Of a stretch of DNA of 64,000 nucleotides, positions 1 to 10,768 are shown piece after piece (position 1 is the first letter of the stretch; each line of letters starts with the position of its first letter). This DNA comes from Osmia lignaria lignaria (Eukaryota; Arthropoda; Insecta; Hymenoptera; Megachilidae). Where the stretch lies: positions 17,004,501 through 17,068,500 of the forward strand of contig NW_027478159.1 in assembly GCF_051020975.1 (NCBI RefSeq), written 5' to 3'. Both the position numbers and the translations under genes were made by a program. The notes beneath the pieces were generated by a model. That model did not search any database. It saw only the letters and a list, made by a program, of their open reading frames with translations, and was not told where the DNA came from.

Positions 1-149
1 CGGCTTCGGAACTTTCAAATATCTTGATATATCTCGAGAACTACGCATCTGATCAAAAAATATCATAGAACATAAAAAGTAGGAAACTTAATTCTCTACA
101 AATAAAGTCTCTCAACATTTTGCCATAGCTCGCTTCGTTTCCGAGATAT
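1..149 (+). repeat. Partial monomer at left edge
   Basis: This is the 3' part of a monomer cut by the window edge. Its tail is of the XhoI-bearing class (CTCGAG in the ATATCTCGAGAAC context). Its linker reads AAATAAAGTCTCTCAAC, a variant shared with the linkers near 1,390, 6,860 and 11,365. The array therefore continues to the left of the window. Confidence 0.95.
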
Positions 150-150
150 T

Positions 151-177
151 TGCAGATTTATCTCAAGGGAAGGGGCC
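151..177 (+). repeat. Intramonomer direct repeat, arm 1
   Basis: This 27-bp segment (TGCAGA followed by TTATCTCAA and AAGGGGCC) matches 265-291 at 24 of 27 positions, 114 bp downstream. The three differences are T/G, G/A and G/A. Because the offset is 38 codons, both arms read Q-x-Y-L-K-x-R-G in the open frame. The arm recurs in nearly every monomer. In the MQIQ head class it is altered to ATTCAGCTCAAAGGAAC. Confidence 0.85.
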
Positions 178-199
178 TGACGGACATATTTCGAGATAT

Positions 200-234
200 T
201 TCTTCTTCTTGTTGTTCTTCTTCTGCACAGCTAA
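200..234 (+). repeat. T/C-rich trinucleotide tract
   Basis: This is a short pyrimidine-rich run of TTC and TTG triplets (TTTCTTCTTCTTGTTGTTC, then TTCTTC). It is the main site of length change in the array: a 3-bp loss near 1,828 and 7,299, and a 12-bp gain at 57,841 and 59,785. Substitution subclasses also sit here, including TTGTTGGCC, TTGTTCTTC, TTCTCCTGC, TTCTTGTGC and TTCTTCTTC forms. Confidence 0.85.
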
Positions 235-264
235 GCTGGAAGTGGCATTTGCGGCTCGCACTAG

Positions 265-291
265 TGCAGAGTTATCTCAAAGAAAGGGGCC
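265..291 (+). repeat. Intramonomer direct repeat, arm 2
   Basis: This is the second 27-bp arm, with TGCAGAG, TTATCTCAA, and AGAAAGGGGCC. It looks better conserved across the window than arm 1. Even monomers with altered heads (for example 3,045 or 45,547) keep TTATCTCAAAGAAAGGGGCC. The copy suggests that the 322-bp unit contains an old internal duplication. Confidence 0.85.
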
Positions 292-360
292 ACGGTGTTT
301 CTGTATCTCTATTATGTTGGTGCGGCTTCGGAACTTTTAAATATCTCGATATATCTCGAA

Positions 361-440
361 AACTACGCTTCTGATCAAAAAATATCATAGAACATAAATT
401 GTAGGAAACATAATTCTCTACAAAAAAGGTGTCTTAACAT
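361..440 (+). repeat. A-tract-rich linker of the monomer
   Basis: This low-GC part holds an A6 run (377-382), a variable AAATTG or AAAAAG segment, and a second A6 run (422-427). It also carries the two linked tail haplotypes: CATCTG with AAAAAGTAGGAAACTTAATTC, and CTTCTG with AAATTGTAGGAAACATAATTC. The A-runs could favour bending or nucleosome phasing, which is an inference from composition only. Confidence 0.7.
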
Positions 441-1759
441 TTTGCCATAGCTCGCTTCGTTTCCGAGATATTTGCAGATACATCTCAAGGGAAGGGGCCT
501 GACGGACATAGTTCGAGATATTTCTTCTTCTTGTTGTTCTTCTTCTGCACAGCTAATCTGGAAGTGGCATTTCCAGCTCGCAATAGTGCAGAGTTATCTC
601 AAAGAAAGGGGCCACGGTGTTTCTGTATCTCTATTATCTTGGTGCGGCTTCGGAACTTTCAAATATCTTGATATATCTCGAGAACTACGCATCTGATCAA
701 AAAATATCATAGAACATAAAAAGTAGGAAACTTAATTCTCTACAAAAAAGGTCTCTCAAGATTTTGCCATAGCTCGCTTCGTTTCCGAGATATTTGCAGA
801 TTTATCACAAGGGAAGGGGCCTGACGGACATATTTCGAGATATTTCTCCTTCTTGCTGTTCTTCTTCTGCACAGCTAAGCTGGAAGTGGCATTTACAGCT
901 CGCAATAGTGCAGAGTTATCTCAAAGAAAGGGGCCACGGTGTTTCTGTATCTCTATTATGTTGGTGCGGCTTCGGAACTTTTAAATATCTTGATATATCT
1001 CGAGAACTACGCATCTGATCAAAAAATATCATAGAATATAAAAAGTAGGAAACTTAATTCTCTACAAAAAAGGTCTCTTAACATTTTGCCATAGCTCGCT
1101 TCGTTTCCGAGATATTTGCAGATTTATCTCAAGGGAAGGGGCCTGACGGACACATTTCGAGATATTTCTTCTTCTTGTTGTTCTTCTTCTGCACAGCTAA
1201 GCTGGAAGTGGCATTTGCAGCTCGCAATAGTGCAGAGTTATCTCAAAGAAAGGGGCCACGCTGTTTCTGTATCTCTATTATCTTGGTGCGGCTTCGGAAC
1301 TTTTAAATATCTTGATATATCTCGAGAACTACGCATCTGATCAAAAAATATCATAGAACATAAAAAGTAGGAAACTTAATTCTCTACTAATAAAGTCTCT
1401 CAACATTTTGCCATAGCTCGCTTCGTTTCCGAGATATTTGCAGATTTATCTCAAGGGAAGGGGCCTGACGGACATATTTCGAGATATTTCTTCTTCTTGT
1501 TGTTCTTCTTCTGCACAGCTAAGCTGGAAGTGGCATTTGCGGCTCGCACTAGTGCAGAGTTATTTCAAAGAAAGGGGCCACGGTGTTTCTGTATCTCTAT
1601 TATGTTGGTGCGGCTTCGGAACTTTTAAATATCTCGATATATCTCGAAAACTACGCTTCTGATCAAAAAATATCATAGAACATAAATTGTAGGAAACATA
1701 ATTCTCTACAAAAAAGGTCTCTTAACATTTTGCCATAGCTCGCTTCGTTTCCGAGATAT

Positions 1760-2078
1760 TTGCAGATACATCTCAAGGGAAGGGGCCTGACGGACATATT
1801 TCGAGATATTTCTTCTTCTTGTTGTTCTTCTGCACAGCTAAGCTGGAAGTGGCATTACCAGCTCGCAATAGTGCAGAGTTATCTCAAAGAAAGGGGCCAC
1901 GGTGTTTCTGTATCTCTCTTATGTTGGTGCGGCTTCGGAACTTTTAAATATCTTGATATATCTCGAGAACTACGCATCTGATCAAAAAATATCATAGAAC
2001 ATAAAAAGTAGGAAACTTAATTCTCTACAAAAAAGGTCTCTCAAGATTTTGCCATAGCTCGCTTGGTTTCCGAGATAT
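1760..2078 (+). repeat. 319-bp monomer (3-bp deletion)
   Basis: One TTC triplet is missing from the pyrimidine tract near 1,828. The same deletion is inherited in the HOR copy at 7,231, which makes it a good tracer of the block duplication. Confidence 0.9.
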
Positions 2079-3044
2079 TTGCAGATTTATCTCAAGGGAA
2101 GGGGCCTGACGGACATATTTCGAGATATTTCTTCTTCTTGTTGTTCTTCTTCTGCACAGCTAACCTGGAAGTGGCATTTCCAGCTCGCAAGAGTGCAGAG
2201 TTATCTCAAAGAAAGTGGCCACGGTGTTTCTGTATCTCTATTATCTTGGTGCGGCTTCGGAACTTTTAAATATCTTGATATATCTCGAGAACTACGCATC
2301 TGATCAAAAAATATCATAGAACATAAAAAGTAGGAAACTTAATTCTCTACAAAAAAGGTCTGTTAAGATTTTGCCATAGCTCGCTTCGTTTCCGAGATAT
2401 TTGCAGATTTATCTCAAGGGAAGGGGCCTGACGGACATATTTCGAGATATTTCTTCTTCTTGTTGTTCTTCTTGTGCACAGCTAACCTGGAAGTGGCATT
2501 TCCAGCTCGCAATAGTGCAGAGTTATCTCAAAGAAAGGGGCCACGGTGTTTCTGTATCTATATTATCTTGGTGCGGCTTCGGAACTTTTAAATATCTTGA
2601 TATATCTCGAGAAGTACGCATCTGATCAAAAAATATCATAGAACATAAAAAGTAGGAAACTTAATTCTCGACAAAAAAGGTCTGTTAAGATTTTGCCATA
2701 GCTCGCTTCGTTTCCGAGATATTTGCAGATTTATCTCAAGGGAAGGGGCCTGACGGACATATTTCGAGATATTTCTTCTTCTTGTTGTTCTTCTTGTGCA
2801 CAGCTAAGCTGGAAGTGGCATTTGCGGCTCGCACTAGTGCAGAGTTATCTCAAAGAAAGGGGCCACGGTGTTTCTGTATCTCTATTATGTTGGTGCGGCT
2901 TCGGAACTTTTAAATATCTCGATATATCTCGAAAACTACGCATCTGATCAAAAAATATCATAGAACATAAAACGTAGGAAACATAATTCTCTACAAAAAA
3001 CGTCTCTTAACATTTTGCCATAGCTCGTTTCGTTTCCGAGATAT

Positions 3045-3366
3045 TTGCAGATTCAGCTCAAAGGAACTGGCCTGACGGACATATTTCGAGATATTTCTTC
3101 TTCTTGTTGTTCTTCCTCTGCACAGCTAAGCTGGAAGTGGCATTTGCAGCTCGCAATAGTGCAGAGTTATCTCAAAGAAAGGGGCCACGGTGTTTCTGAA
3201 TCTCTATTATGATGGTGCGGCTTCGGAACTTTTAAATATCTCGACATATCTCGAAAACTACGCTTCTGATCAAAAAATATCATAGAACATAAATTGTAGG
3301 AAACATAATTCTCTACAAAAAACGTCTCTTAACATTTTGCCATAGCTCGCTTCGTTTCCGAGATAT
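3045..3366 (+). repeat. First AAAGGAAC-head monomer
   Basis: This is the leftmost member of a class with GATTCAGCTCAAAGGAAC in place of GATTTATCTCAAGGGAAG, usually preceded by AAAAAACGTCTC. The class recurs often up to 43,294 and is not seen after that. The copy at 3,045 also has TATGATGG, which puts a stop in the open frame, and TCTCGACATATC. Confidence 0.85.
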
Positions 3367-6300
3367 TTGCAGATTCAGCTCAAAGGAACGGGCCTGACGG
3401 ACATATTTCGAGATATTTCTTCTTCTTGTTGTTCTTCCTCTGCACAGCTAAGCTGGAAGTGGCATTTACAGCTCGCAATAGTGCAGAGTTATCTCAAAGA
3501 AAGGGGCCACGGTGTTTCTGAATCTCTATTATGTTGGTGCGGCTTCGGAACTTTTAAATATCTCGATATATCTCGAAAACTACGCTTCTGATCAAAAAAT
3601 ATCATAGAACATAAATTGTAGGAAACATAATTCTCTACAAAAAACGTCTCTTAACATTTTGCCATAGCTCGCTTCGTTTCCGAGATATTTGCAGATTCAG
3701 CTCAAAGGAACTGGCCTGACGGACATATTTCGAGATATTTCTTCTTCTTGTTGTTCTTCCTCTGCACAGCTAAGCTGGAAGTGGCATTTGCAGCTCGCAA
3801 TAGTGCAGAGTTATCTCAAAGAAAGGGGCCACGGTGTTTCTGTATCTCTATTATGTTGGTGCGGCTTCGGAACTTTTAAATATCTTGATATATCTCGAGA
3901 ACTACGCATCTGATCAAAAAATATCATAGAACATAAAAAGTAGGAAACTTAATTCTCTACAAAAAAGGTCTGTTAAGATTTTGCCATAGCTCGCTTCGTT
4001 TCCGAGATATTTACAGATTTATCTCAAGGGAAGAGGCCTGACGGACATGTTTCGAGATATTTCTTCTTCTTGTTGTTCTTCTTGTGCACAGCTAAGCTGG
4101 AAGTGGCATTTGCGGCTCGCACTAGTGCAGAGTTATCTCAAAGAAAGGGGCCACGGTGTTTCTGTATCTCTATTATGTTGGTGCGGCTTCGGAACTTTTA
4201 AATATCTCGATATATCTCGAAAACTACGCATCTGATCAAAAAATATCATAGAACATAAAACGTAGGAAACTTAACTCTCTACAAAAAAGGTCTCTCAACA
4301 TCTTGCCATAGCTCGCTTCGTTTCCGAGATATATGCAGATTTATCTCAAGGGAAGGGGCCTGACGGACATATTTCGAGATATTTCTTCTTCTTGTTGTTC
4401 TTCTTCTGCACAGCTAAGCTGGAAGTGGCATTTGCGGCTCGCACTAGTGCAGAGTTATCTCAAAGAAAGGGGCCACGGTGTTTCTGAATCTCTATTATGT
4501 TGGTGCGGCTTCGGAACTTTTAAATATCTCGATATATCTCGAAAACTACGCTTCTGATCAAAAAATATAATAGAACATAAATTGTAGGAAACATAATTCT
4601 CTACAAAAAACGTCTCTTAACATTTTGCCATAGCTCGTTTCGTTTCCGAGATATTTGCAGATTCAGCTCAAAGGAACTGGCCTGACGGACATATTTCGAG
4701 ATATTTCTTCTTCTTGTTGTTCTTCCTCTGCACAGCTAAGCTGGAAGTGGCATTTGCAGCTCGCAATAGTGCAGAGTTATCTCAAAGAAAGGGGCCACGG
4801 TGTTTCTGTATCTCTATTATGTTGGTGCGGCTTCGGAACTTTTAAATATCTTGATATATCTCGAGAACTACGCATCTGATCAAAAAATATCATAGAGCAT
4901 AAAAAGTAGGAAACTTAATTCTCTACAAAAAAGGTCTCTTAAGATTTTGCCATAGCTCGCTTCGTTTCCGAGATATTAGCAGATTTATCTCAAGGGAAGG
5001 GGCCTGACGGACATATTCCGAGATATTTCTTCTTCTTGTTGTTCTTCTTGTGCACAGCTAAGCTGGAAGTGGCATTTGCGGCTCGCACTAGTGCAGAGTT
5101 ATCTCAAAGAAAGGGGCCACGGTGTTTCTGTATCTCTATTATGTTGGTGCGGTTTCGGAACTTTTAAATATCTCGATATATCTCGAAAAGTACGCTTCTG
5201 ATCAAAAAATATCATAGAACATAAATTGTAGGAAACATAATTCTCTACAAAAAAGGTCTCTTTACATTTTGCCATAGCTCGCTTCGTTTCCGAGATATTT
5301 GCGGATACATCTCAAGGGACGGGGCCTGACGGACATATTTCGAGATATTTCGTCTTCTTGTTGTTCTTCTCCTGCACAGCTAAGCTGGAAGTGGCATTTA
5401 CAGCTCGCAATAGTGCAGAGTTATCTCAAAGAAAGGGGCCACGGTGTTTCTGTATCTCTATGATGTTGGTGCGGCTTCGGAACTTTTAAATATCTCGATA
5501 TATCTCGAAAACTACGCTTCTGATCAAAAAATATGATAGAACATAAATTGTAGGAAACATAATTCTCTACAAAAAAGGTCTCTTAACATTTTGCCATAGC
5601 TCGCTTCGTTTCCGAGATATTTGCAGATTTATCTCAAGGGAAGGGGCCTGACGGACATATTTCGAGATATTTCTTCTTCTTGTTGTTCTTCTTCTGCACA
5701 GCTAAGCTGGAAGTGGCATTTGCGGCTCGCACTAGTGCAGAGTTATCTCAAAGAAAGGGGCCACGGTGTTTCTGAATCTCTATTATGTTGGTGCGGCTTC
5801 GGAACTTTTAAATATCTCGATGTATCTCGAAAACTACGCTTCTGATCAAAAAATATCATAGAACATAAATTGTAGGAAACATAATTCTCTACAAAAAACG
5901 TCTCTTAACATTTTGCCATAGCTCGCTTCGTTTCCGAGATATTTGCAGATTCAGCTCAAAGGAACTGGCCTGACGGACATATTTCGAGATATTTCTTCTT
6001 CTTGTTGTTCTTCCTCTGCACAGCTAAGCTGGAAGTGGCATTTGCAGCTCGCAATAGTGCAGAGTTATCTCAAAGAAAGTGGCCACGGTGTTTCTGTATC
6101 TCTATTATCTTGGTGCGGCTTCGGAACTTTTAAATATCTTGATATATCTCGAGAACTACGCATCTGATCAAAAAATATCATAGAACATAAAAAGTAGGAA
6201 ACTTAATTCTCTACAAAAAAGGTCTGTTAAGATTTTGCCATAGCTCGCTTCGTTTCCGAGATATTTGCAGATTTATCTCAAGGGAAGGGGCCTGACGGAC

Positions 6301-7230
6301 ACATTTCGAGATATTTCTTCTTCTTGTTGTTCTTCCTCTGCACAGCTAAGCTGGAAGTGGCATTTACAGCTCGCAATAGTGCAGAGTTATCTCAAAGAAA
6401 GGGGCCACGGTGTTTCTGTATCTCTATTATGTTGGTGCGGCTTCGGAACTTTTAAATATCTTGATATATCTCGAGAACTACGCATCTGATCAAAAAATAT
6501 CATAGAATATAAAAAGTAGGAAACTTAATTCTCTACAAAAAAGGTCTCTTAACATTTTGCCATAGCTCGCTTCGTTTCCGAAATATTTGCAGATTTATCT
6601 CAAGGGAAGGGGCCTGACGGACACATTTCGAGATATTTCTTCTTCTTGTTGTTCTTCTTCTGCACAGCTAAGCTGGAAGTGGCATTTGCAGCTCGCAATA
6701 GTGCAGAGTTATCTCAAAGAAAGGGGCCACGCTGTTTCTGTATCTCTATTATCTTGGTGCGGCTTCGGAACTTTTAAATATCTTGATATATCTCGAGAAC
6801 TACGCATCTGATCAAAAAATATCATAGAACATAAAAAGTAGGAAACTTAATTCTCTACAAATAAAGTCTCTCAAAATTTTGCCATAGCTCGCTTCGTTTC
6901 CGAGATATTTGCAGATTTATCTCAAGGGAAGGGGCCTGACGGACATATTTCGAGATATTTCTTCTTCTTGTTGTTCTTCTTCTGCACAGCTAAGCTGGAA
7001 GTGGCATTTGCGGCTCGCACTAGTGCAGAGTTATTTCAAAGAAAGGGGCCACGGTGTTTCTGTATCTCTATTATGTTGGTGCGGCTTCGGAACTTTTAAA
7101 TATCTCGATATATCTCGAAAACTACGCTTCTGATCAAAAAATATCATAGAACATAAATTGTAGGAAACATAATTCTCTACAAAAAAGGTCTCTTAACATT
7201 TTGCCATAGCTCGCTTCGTTTCCGAGATAT

Positions 7231-7548
7231 TTGCAGATACATCTCAAGGGAAGGGGCCTGACGGACATATTTCGAGATATTTCTTCTTCTTGTTGTTCTT
7301 CTGCACAGCTAAGCTGGAAGTGGCATTACCAGCTCGCAATAGTGCAGAGTTATCTCAAAGAAAGGGGCCACGGTGTTTCTGTATCTCTCTTATGTTGTGC
7401 GGCTTCGGAACTTTTAAATATCTTGATATATCTCGAGAACTACGCATCTGATCAAAAAATATCATAGAACATAAAAAGTAGCAAACTTAATTCTCTACAA
7501 AAAAGGTCTCTCAGGATTTTGCCATAGCTCGCTTGGTTTCCGAGATAT
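7231..7548 (+). repeat. 318-bp monomer (3-bp plus 1-bp deletion)
   Basis: This monomer carries the TTC deletion of its partner at 1,760 plus a private one-base loss near 7,396 (TATGTTGTGCGG instead of TATGTTGGTGCGG). The loss shifts the open frame. The private change arose after the 17-monomer block was duplicated. Confidence 0.9.
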
Positions 7549-8192
7549 TTGCAGATTTATCTCAAGGGAAGGGGCCTGACGGACATATTTCGAGATATTT
7601 CTTCTTCTTGTTGTTCTTCTTCTGCACAGCTAACCTGGAAGTGGCATTTCCAGCTCGCAATAGTGCAGAGTTATCTCAAAGAAAGTGGCCACGGTGTTTC
7701 TGTATCTCTATTATCTTGGTGCGGCTTCGGAACTTTTAAATATCTTGATATATCTCGAGAACTACGCATCTGATCAAAAAATATCATAGAACATAAAAAG
7801 TAGGAAACTTAATTCTCTACAAAAAAGGTCTGTTAAGATTTTGCCATAGCTCGCTTCGTTTCCGAGATATTTGCAGATTTATCTCAAGGGAAGGGGCCTC
7901 ACGGACATATTTCGAGATATTTCTTCTTCTTGTTGTTCTTCTTCTGCACAGCTAAGCTGGAAGTGGCATTTCCAGCTCGCAATAGTGCAGAGTTATCTCA
8001 AAGAAAGGGGCCACGGTGTTTCTGTATCTATATTATCTTGGTGCGGCTTCGGAACTTTTAAATATCTTGATATATCTCGAGAAGTACGCATCTGATCAAA
8101 AAATATCATAGAACATAAAAAGTAGGAAACTTAATTCTCGACAAAAAAGGTCTGTTAAGATTTTGCCATAGCTCGCTTCGTTTCCGAGATAT

Positions 8193-10768
8193 TTGCAGAT
8201 TTATCTCAAGGGAAGGGGCCTGACGGACATATTTCGAGATATTTCTTCTTCTTGTTGTTCTTCTTGTGCACAGCTAAGCTGGAAGTGGCATTTGCGGCTC
8301 GCACTAGTGCAGAGTTATCTCAAAGAAAGGGGCCACGGTGTTTCTGTATCTCTATTATGTTGGTGCGGCTTCGGAACTTTTAAATATCTCGATATATCTC
8401 GAAAACTACGCATCTGATCAAAAAATATCATAGAACATAAAACGTAGGAAACATAATTCTCTACAAAAAACGTCTCTTAACATTTTGCCATAGCTCGTTT
8501 CGTTTCCGAGATATTTGCAGATTCAGCTCAAAGGAACTGGCCTGACGGACATATTTCGAGATATTTCTTCTTCTTGTTGTTCTTCCTCTGCACAGCTAAG
8601 CTGGAAGTGGCATTTGCAGCTCGCAATAGTGCAGAGTTATCTCAAAGAAAGGGGCCACGGTGTTTCTGAATCTCTATTATGATGGTGCGGCTTCGGAACT
8701 TTTAAATATCTCGACATATCTCGAAAACTACGCTTCTGATCAAAAAATATCATAGAACATAAATTGTAGGAAACATAATTCTCTACAAAAAACGTCTCTT
8801 AACATTTTGCCATAGCTCGCTTCGTTTCCGAGATATTTGCAGATTCAGCTCAAAGGAACGGGCCTGACGGACATATTTCGAGATATTTCTTCTTCTTGTT
8901 GTTCTTCTTCTGCACAGCTAAGCTGGAAGTGGCATTTGCGGCTCGCACTAGTGCAGAGTTATCTCAAAGAAAGGGGCCACGATGTTTCTGAATCTCTATT
9001 ATGTTGGTGCGGCTTCGGAACTTTTAAATATCTCGATATATCTCGAAAACTACGCTTCTGATCAAAAAATATCATAGAACATAAATTGTAGGAAACATAA
9101 TTCTCTACAAAAAACGTCTCTTAACATTTTGCCATAGCTCGCTTCGTTTCCGAGATATTTGCAGATTCAGCTCAAAGGAACTGGCCTGACGGACATATTT
9201 CGAGATATTTCTTCTTCTTGTTGTTCTTCCTCTGCACAGCTAAGCTGGAAGTGGCATTTGCAGCTCGCAATAGTGCAGAGTTATCTCAAAGAAAGGGGCC
9301 ACGGTGTTTCTGTATCTCTATTATGTTGGTGCGGCTTCGGAACTTTTAAATATCTTGATATATCTCGAGAACTACGCATCTGATCAAAAAATATCATAGA
9401 ACATAAAAAGTAGGAAACTTAATTCTCTACAAAAAAGGTCTGTTAAGATTTTGCCATAGCTCGCTTCGTTTCCGAGATATTTGCAGATTTATCTCAAGGG
9501 AAGGGGCCTGACGGACATATTTCGAGATATTTCTTCTTCTTGTTGTTCTTCTTGTGCACAGCTAAGCTGGAAGTGGCATTTGCGGCTCGCACTAGTGCAG
9601 AGTTATCTCAAAGAAAGGGGCCACGGTGTTTCTGTATCTCTATTATGTTGGTGCGGCTTCGGAACTTTTAAATATCTCGATATATCTCGAAAACTACGCA
9701 TCTGATCAAAAAATATCATAGAACATAAAACGTAGGAAACATAATTCTCTACAAAAAACGTCTCTTAACATTTTGCCATAGCTCGTTTCGTTTCCGAGAT
9801 ATTTGCAGATTCAGCTCAAAGGAACTGGCCTGACGGACATATTTCGAGATATTTCTTCTTCTTGTTGTTCTTCCTCTGCACAGCTAAGCTGGAAGTGGCA
9901 TTTGCAGCTCGCAATAGTGCAGAGTTATCTCAAAGAAAGGGGCCACGGTGTTTCTGAATCTCTATTATGATGGTGCGGCTTCGGAACTTTTAAATATCTC
10001 GACATATCTCGAAAACTACGCTTCTGATCAAAAAATATCATAGAACATAAATTGTAGGAAACATAATTCTCTACAAAAAACGTCTCTTAACATTTTGCCA
10101 TAGCTCGCTTCGTTTCCGAGATATTTGCAGATTCAGCTCAAAGGAACGGGCCTGACGGACATATTTCGAGATATTTCTTCCTCTTGTTGTTCTTCCTCTG
10201 CACAGCTAAGCTGGAAGTGGCATTTACAGCTCGCAATAGTGCAGAGTTATCTCAAAGAAAGGGGCCACGGTGTTTCTGAATCTCTATTATGTTGGTGCGG
10301 CTTCGGAACTTTTAAATATCTCGATATATCTCGAAAACTACGCTTCTGATCAAAAAATATCATAGAACATAAATTGTAGGAAACATAATTCTCTACAAAA
10401 AACGTCTCTTAACATTTTGCCATAGCTCGCTTCGTTTCCGAGATATTTGCAGATTCAGCTCAAAGGAACTGGCCTGACGGACATATTTCGAGATATTTCT
10501 TCTTCTTGTTGTTCTTCCTCTGCACAGCTAAGCTGGAAGTGGCATTTGCAGCTCGCAATAGTGCAGAGTTATCTCAAAGAAAGGGGCCACGGTGTTTCTG
10601 TATCTCTATTATGTTGGTGCGGCTTCGGAACTTTTAAATATCTTGATATATCTCGAGAACTACGCATCTGATCAAAAAATATCATAGAACATAAAAAGTA
10701 GGAAACTTAATTCTCTACAAAAAAGGTCTGTTAAGATTTTGCCATAGCTCGCTTCGTTTCCGAGATAT
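8193..10768 (+). repeat. 4-monomer tandem duplication (2 x 1,288 bp)
   Basis: 8,193-9,480 and 9,481-10,768 carry the same four-class order: TCTTGTGCAC type, the TCGACATATC/TATGATGG type, the AAAGGAACGGGCC type, and the AAAGGAACTGGCC type with an XhoI tail. The third member differs. The copy at 10,125 matches the original at 3,367, while the one at 8,837 has acquired TTCTTCTGC and GCGGCTCGCACTAG, as after gene-conversion-like exchange. Confidence 0.8.

Larger units (their letters stand above)
141..359 (+). repeat. CGAGATATTT / ATATCTCGA motif set
   Basis: In the reference monomer the word CGAGATATTT occurs at 142-151 and 192-201. Its reverse complement AAATATCTCG occurs at 339-348, and ATATCTCGA is repeated at 351-359. 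The arms TCGAGATATTT (191-201) and AAATATCTCGA (339-349) are an exact 11-bp inverted pair with a loop of about 137 bp. The tandem pair ATATCTCGATATATCTCGA is present, with small changes, in almost all monomers. A protein-binding or structural role is possible but unproven. Confidence 0.7.
150..374 (+). other. Recurrent 74-codon open frame, judged non-coding
   Basis: Each intact monomer contains a frame from TTG (not ATG) to TGA that begins M-Q-I-Y-L-K and ends K/E-L-R-F/I. I count about 143 of 198 monomers with a full-length version. About 55 lack it, through TGA in the TATGATG variants, TAG in the TTTAGCTC class, a lost TTG, or the frameshift at 7,231. Because 322 is not a multiple of 3, the frame rotates between monomers and never reads through. 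Most differences between monomers change the amino acid (for example R/T, Y/H/Q, RLAL/QLAI, R/P). No ribosome-binding site, promoter or spliced structure is visible. It is most simply explained as a chance frame copied along with the satellite. Confidence 0.85.
150..471 (+). repeat. Reference monomer (322 bp)
   Basis: I use this copy as the reference for positions inside the monomer. Its order is: TTGCAG phase point, head with TTATCTCAAGGGAAGGGGCC, first CGAGATATTT box at 192-201, T/C-rich trinucleotide tract (201-233), CACAGCTAAGCTGGAAGTGG block, second TTATCTCAA copy (272-280), GGCTTCGGAACTTTTAAATA block, paired ATATCTCGA boxes (341-349 and 351-359), TGATCA (372-377), A-rich linker, and TTTTGCCATAGCTCGCTTCG leading to the next copy. 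Composition is split: about 46% GC in the first 180 bp and about 30% in the following 120 bp, measured on the copy at 31,381. Confidence 0.95.
880..6350 (+). repeat. 17-monomer HOR unit, copy 1 (about 5,471 bp)
   Basis: Monomers from about 880 recur 5,471 bp later (1116 to 6587, 1438 to 6909, 1760 to 7231), and then at 5,470 because copy 2 has lost one base. Diagnostic shared variants are GACACATTTCG with CACGCTGTTTC (1116/6587), GTTATTTCAAAG (1438/6909), the 3-bp deletion (1760/7231), GTATCTATATTATC (2401/7871) and TCTCGACATATC (3045/8515). The left edge is set where the monomer at 794 stops and starts matching the one at 6265, between the TTCTTC and CATTTACAG positions. Confidence 0.85.

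Noticed and set aside
131..151. CENP-B box at CTTCGTTTCCGAGATAT
   Set aside because: The first seven bases fit the consensus start, but the required A in the middle and the CGGG core are absent.
200..234. Triplex-forming mirror repeat in the T/C tract
   Set aside because: The tract is interrupted by several G residues in the TTG triplets, so there is no long pure pyrimidine mirror repeat.
191..349. Stable hairpin from the 11-bp inverted pair
   Set aside because: The arms are exact but short, with a loop of about 137 bp, so a stable cruciform is unlikely. Kept only as a motif observation.
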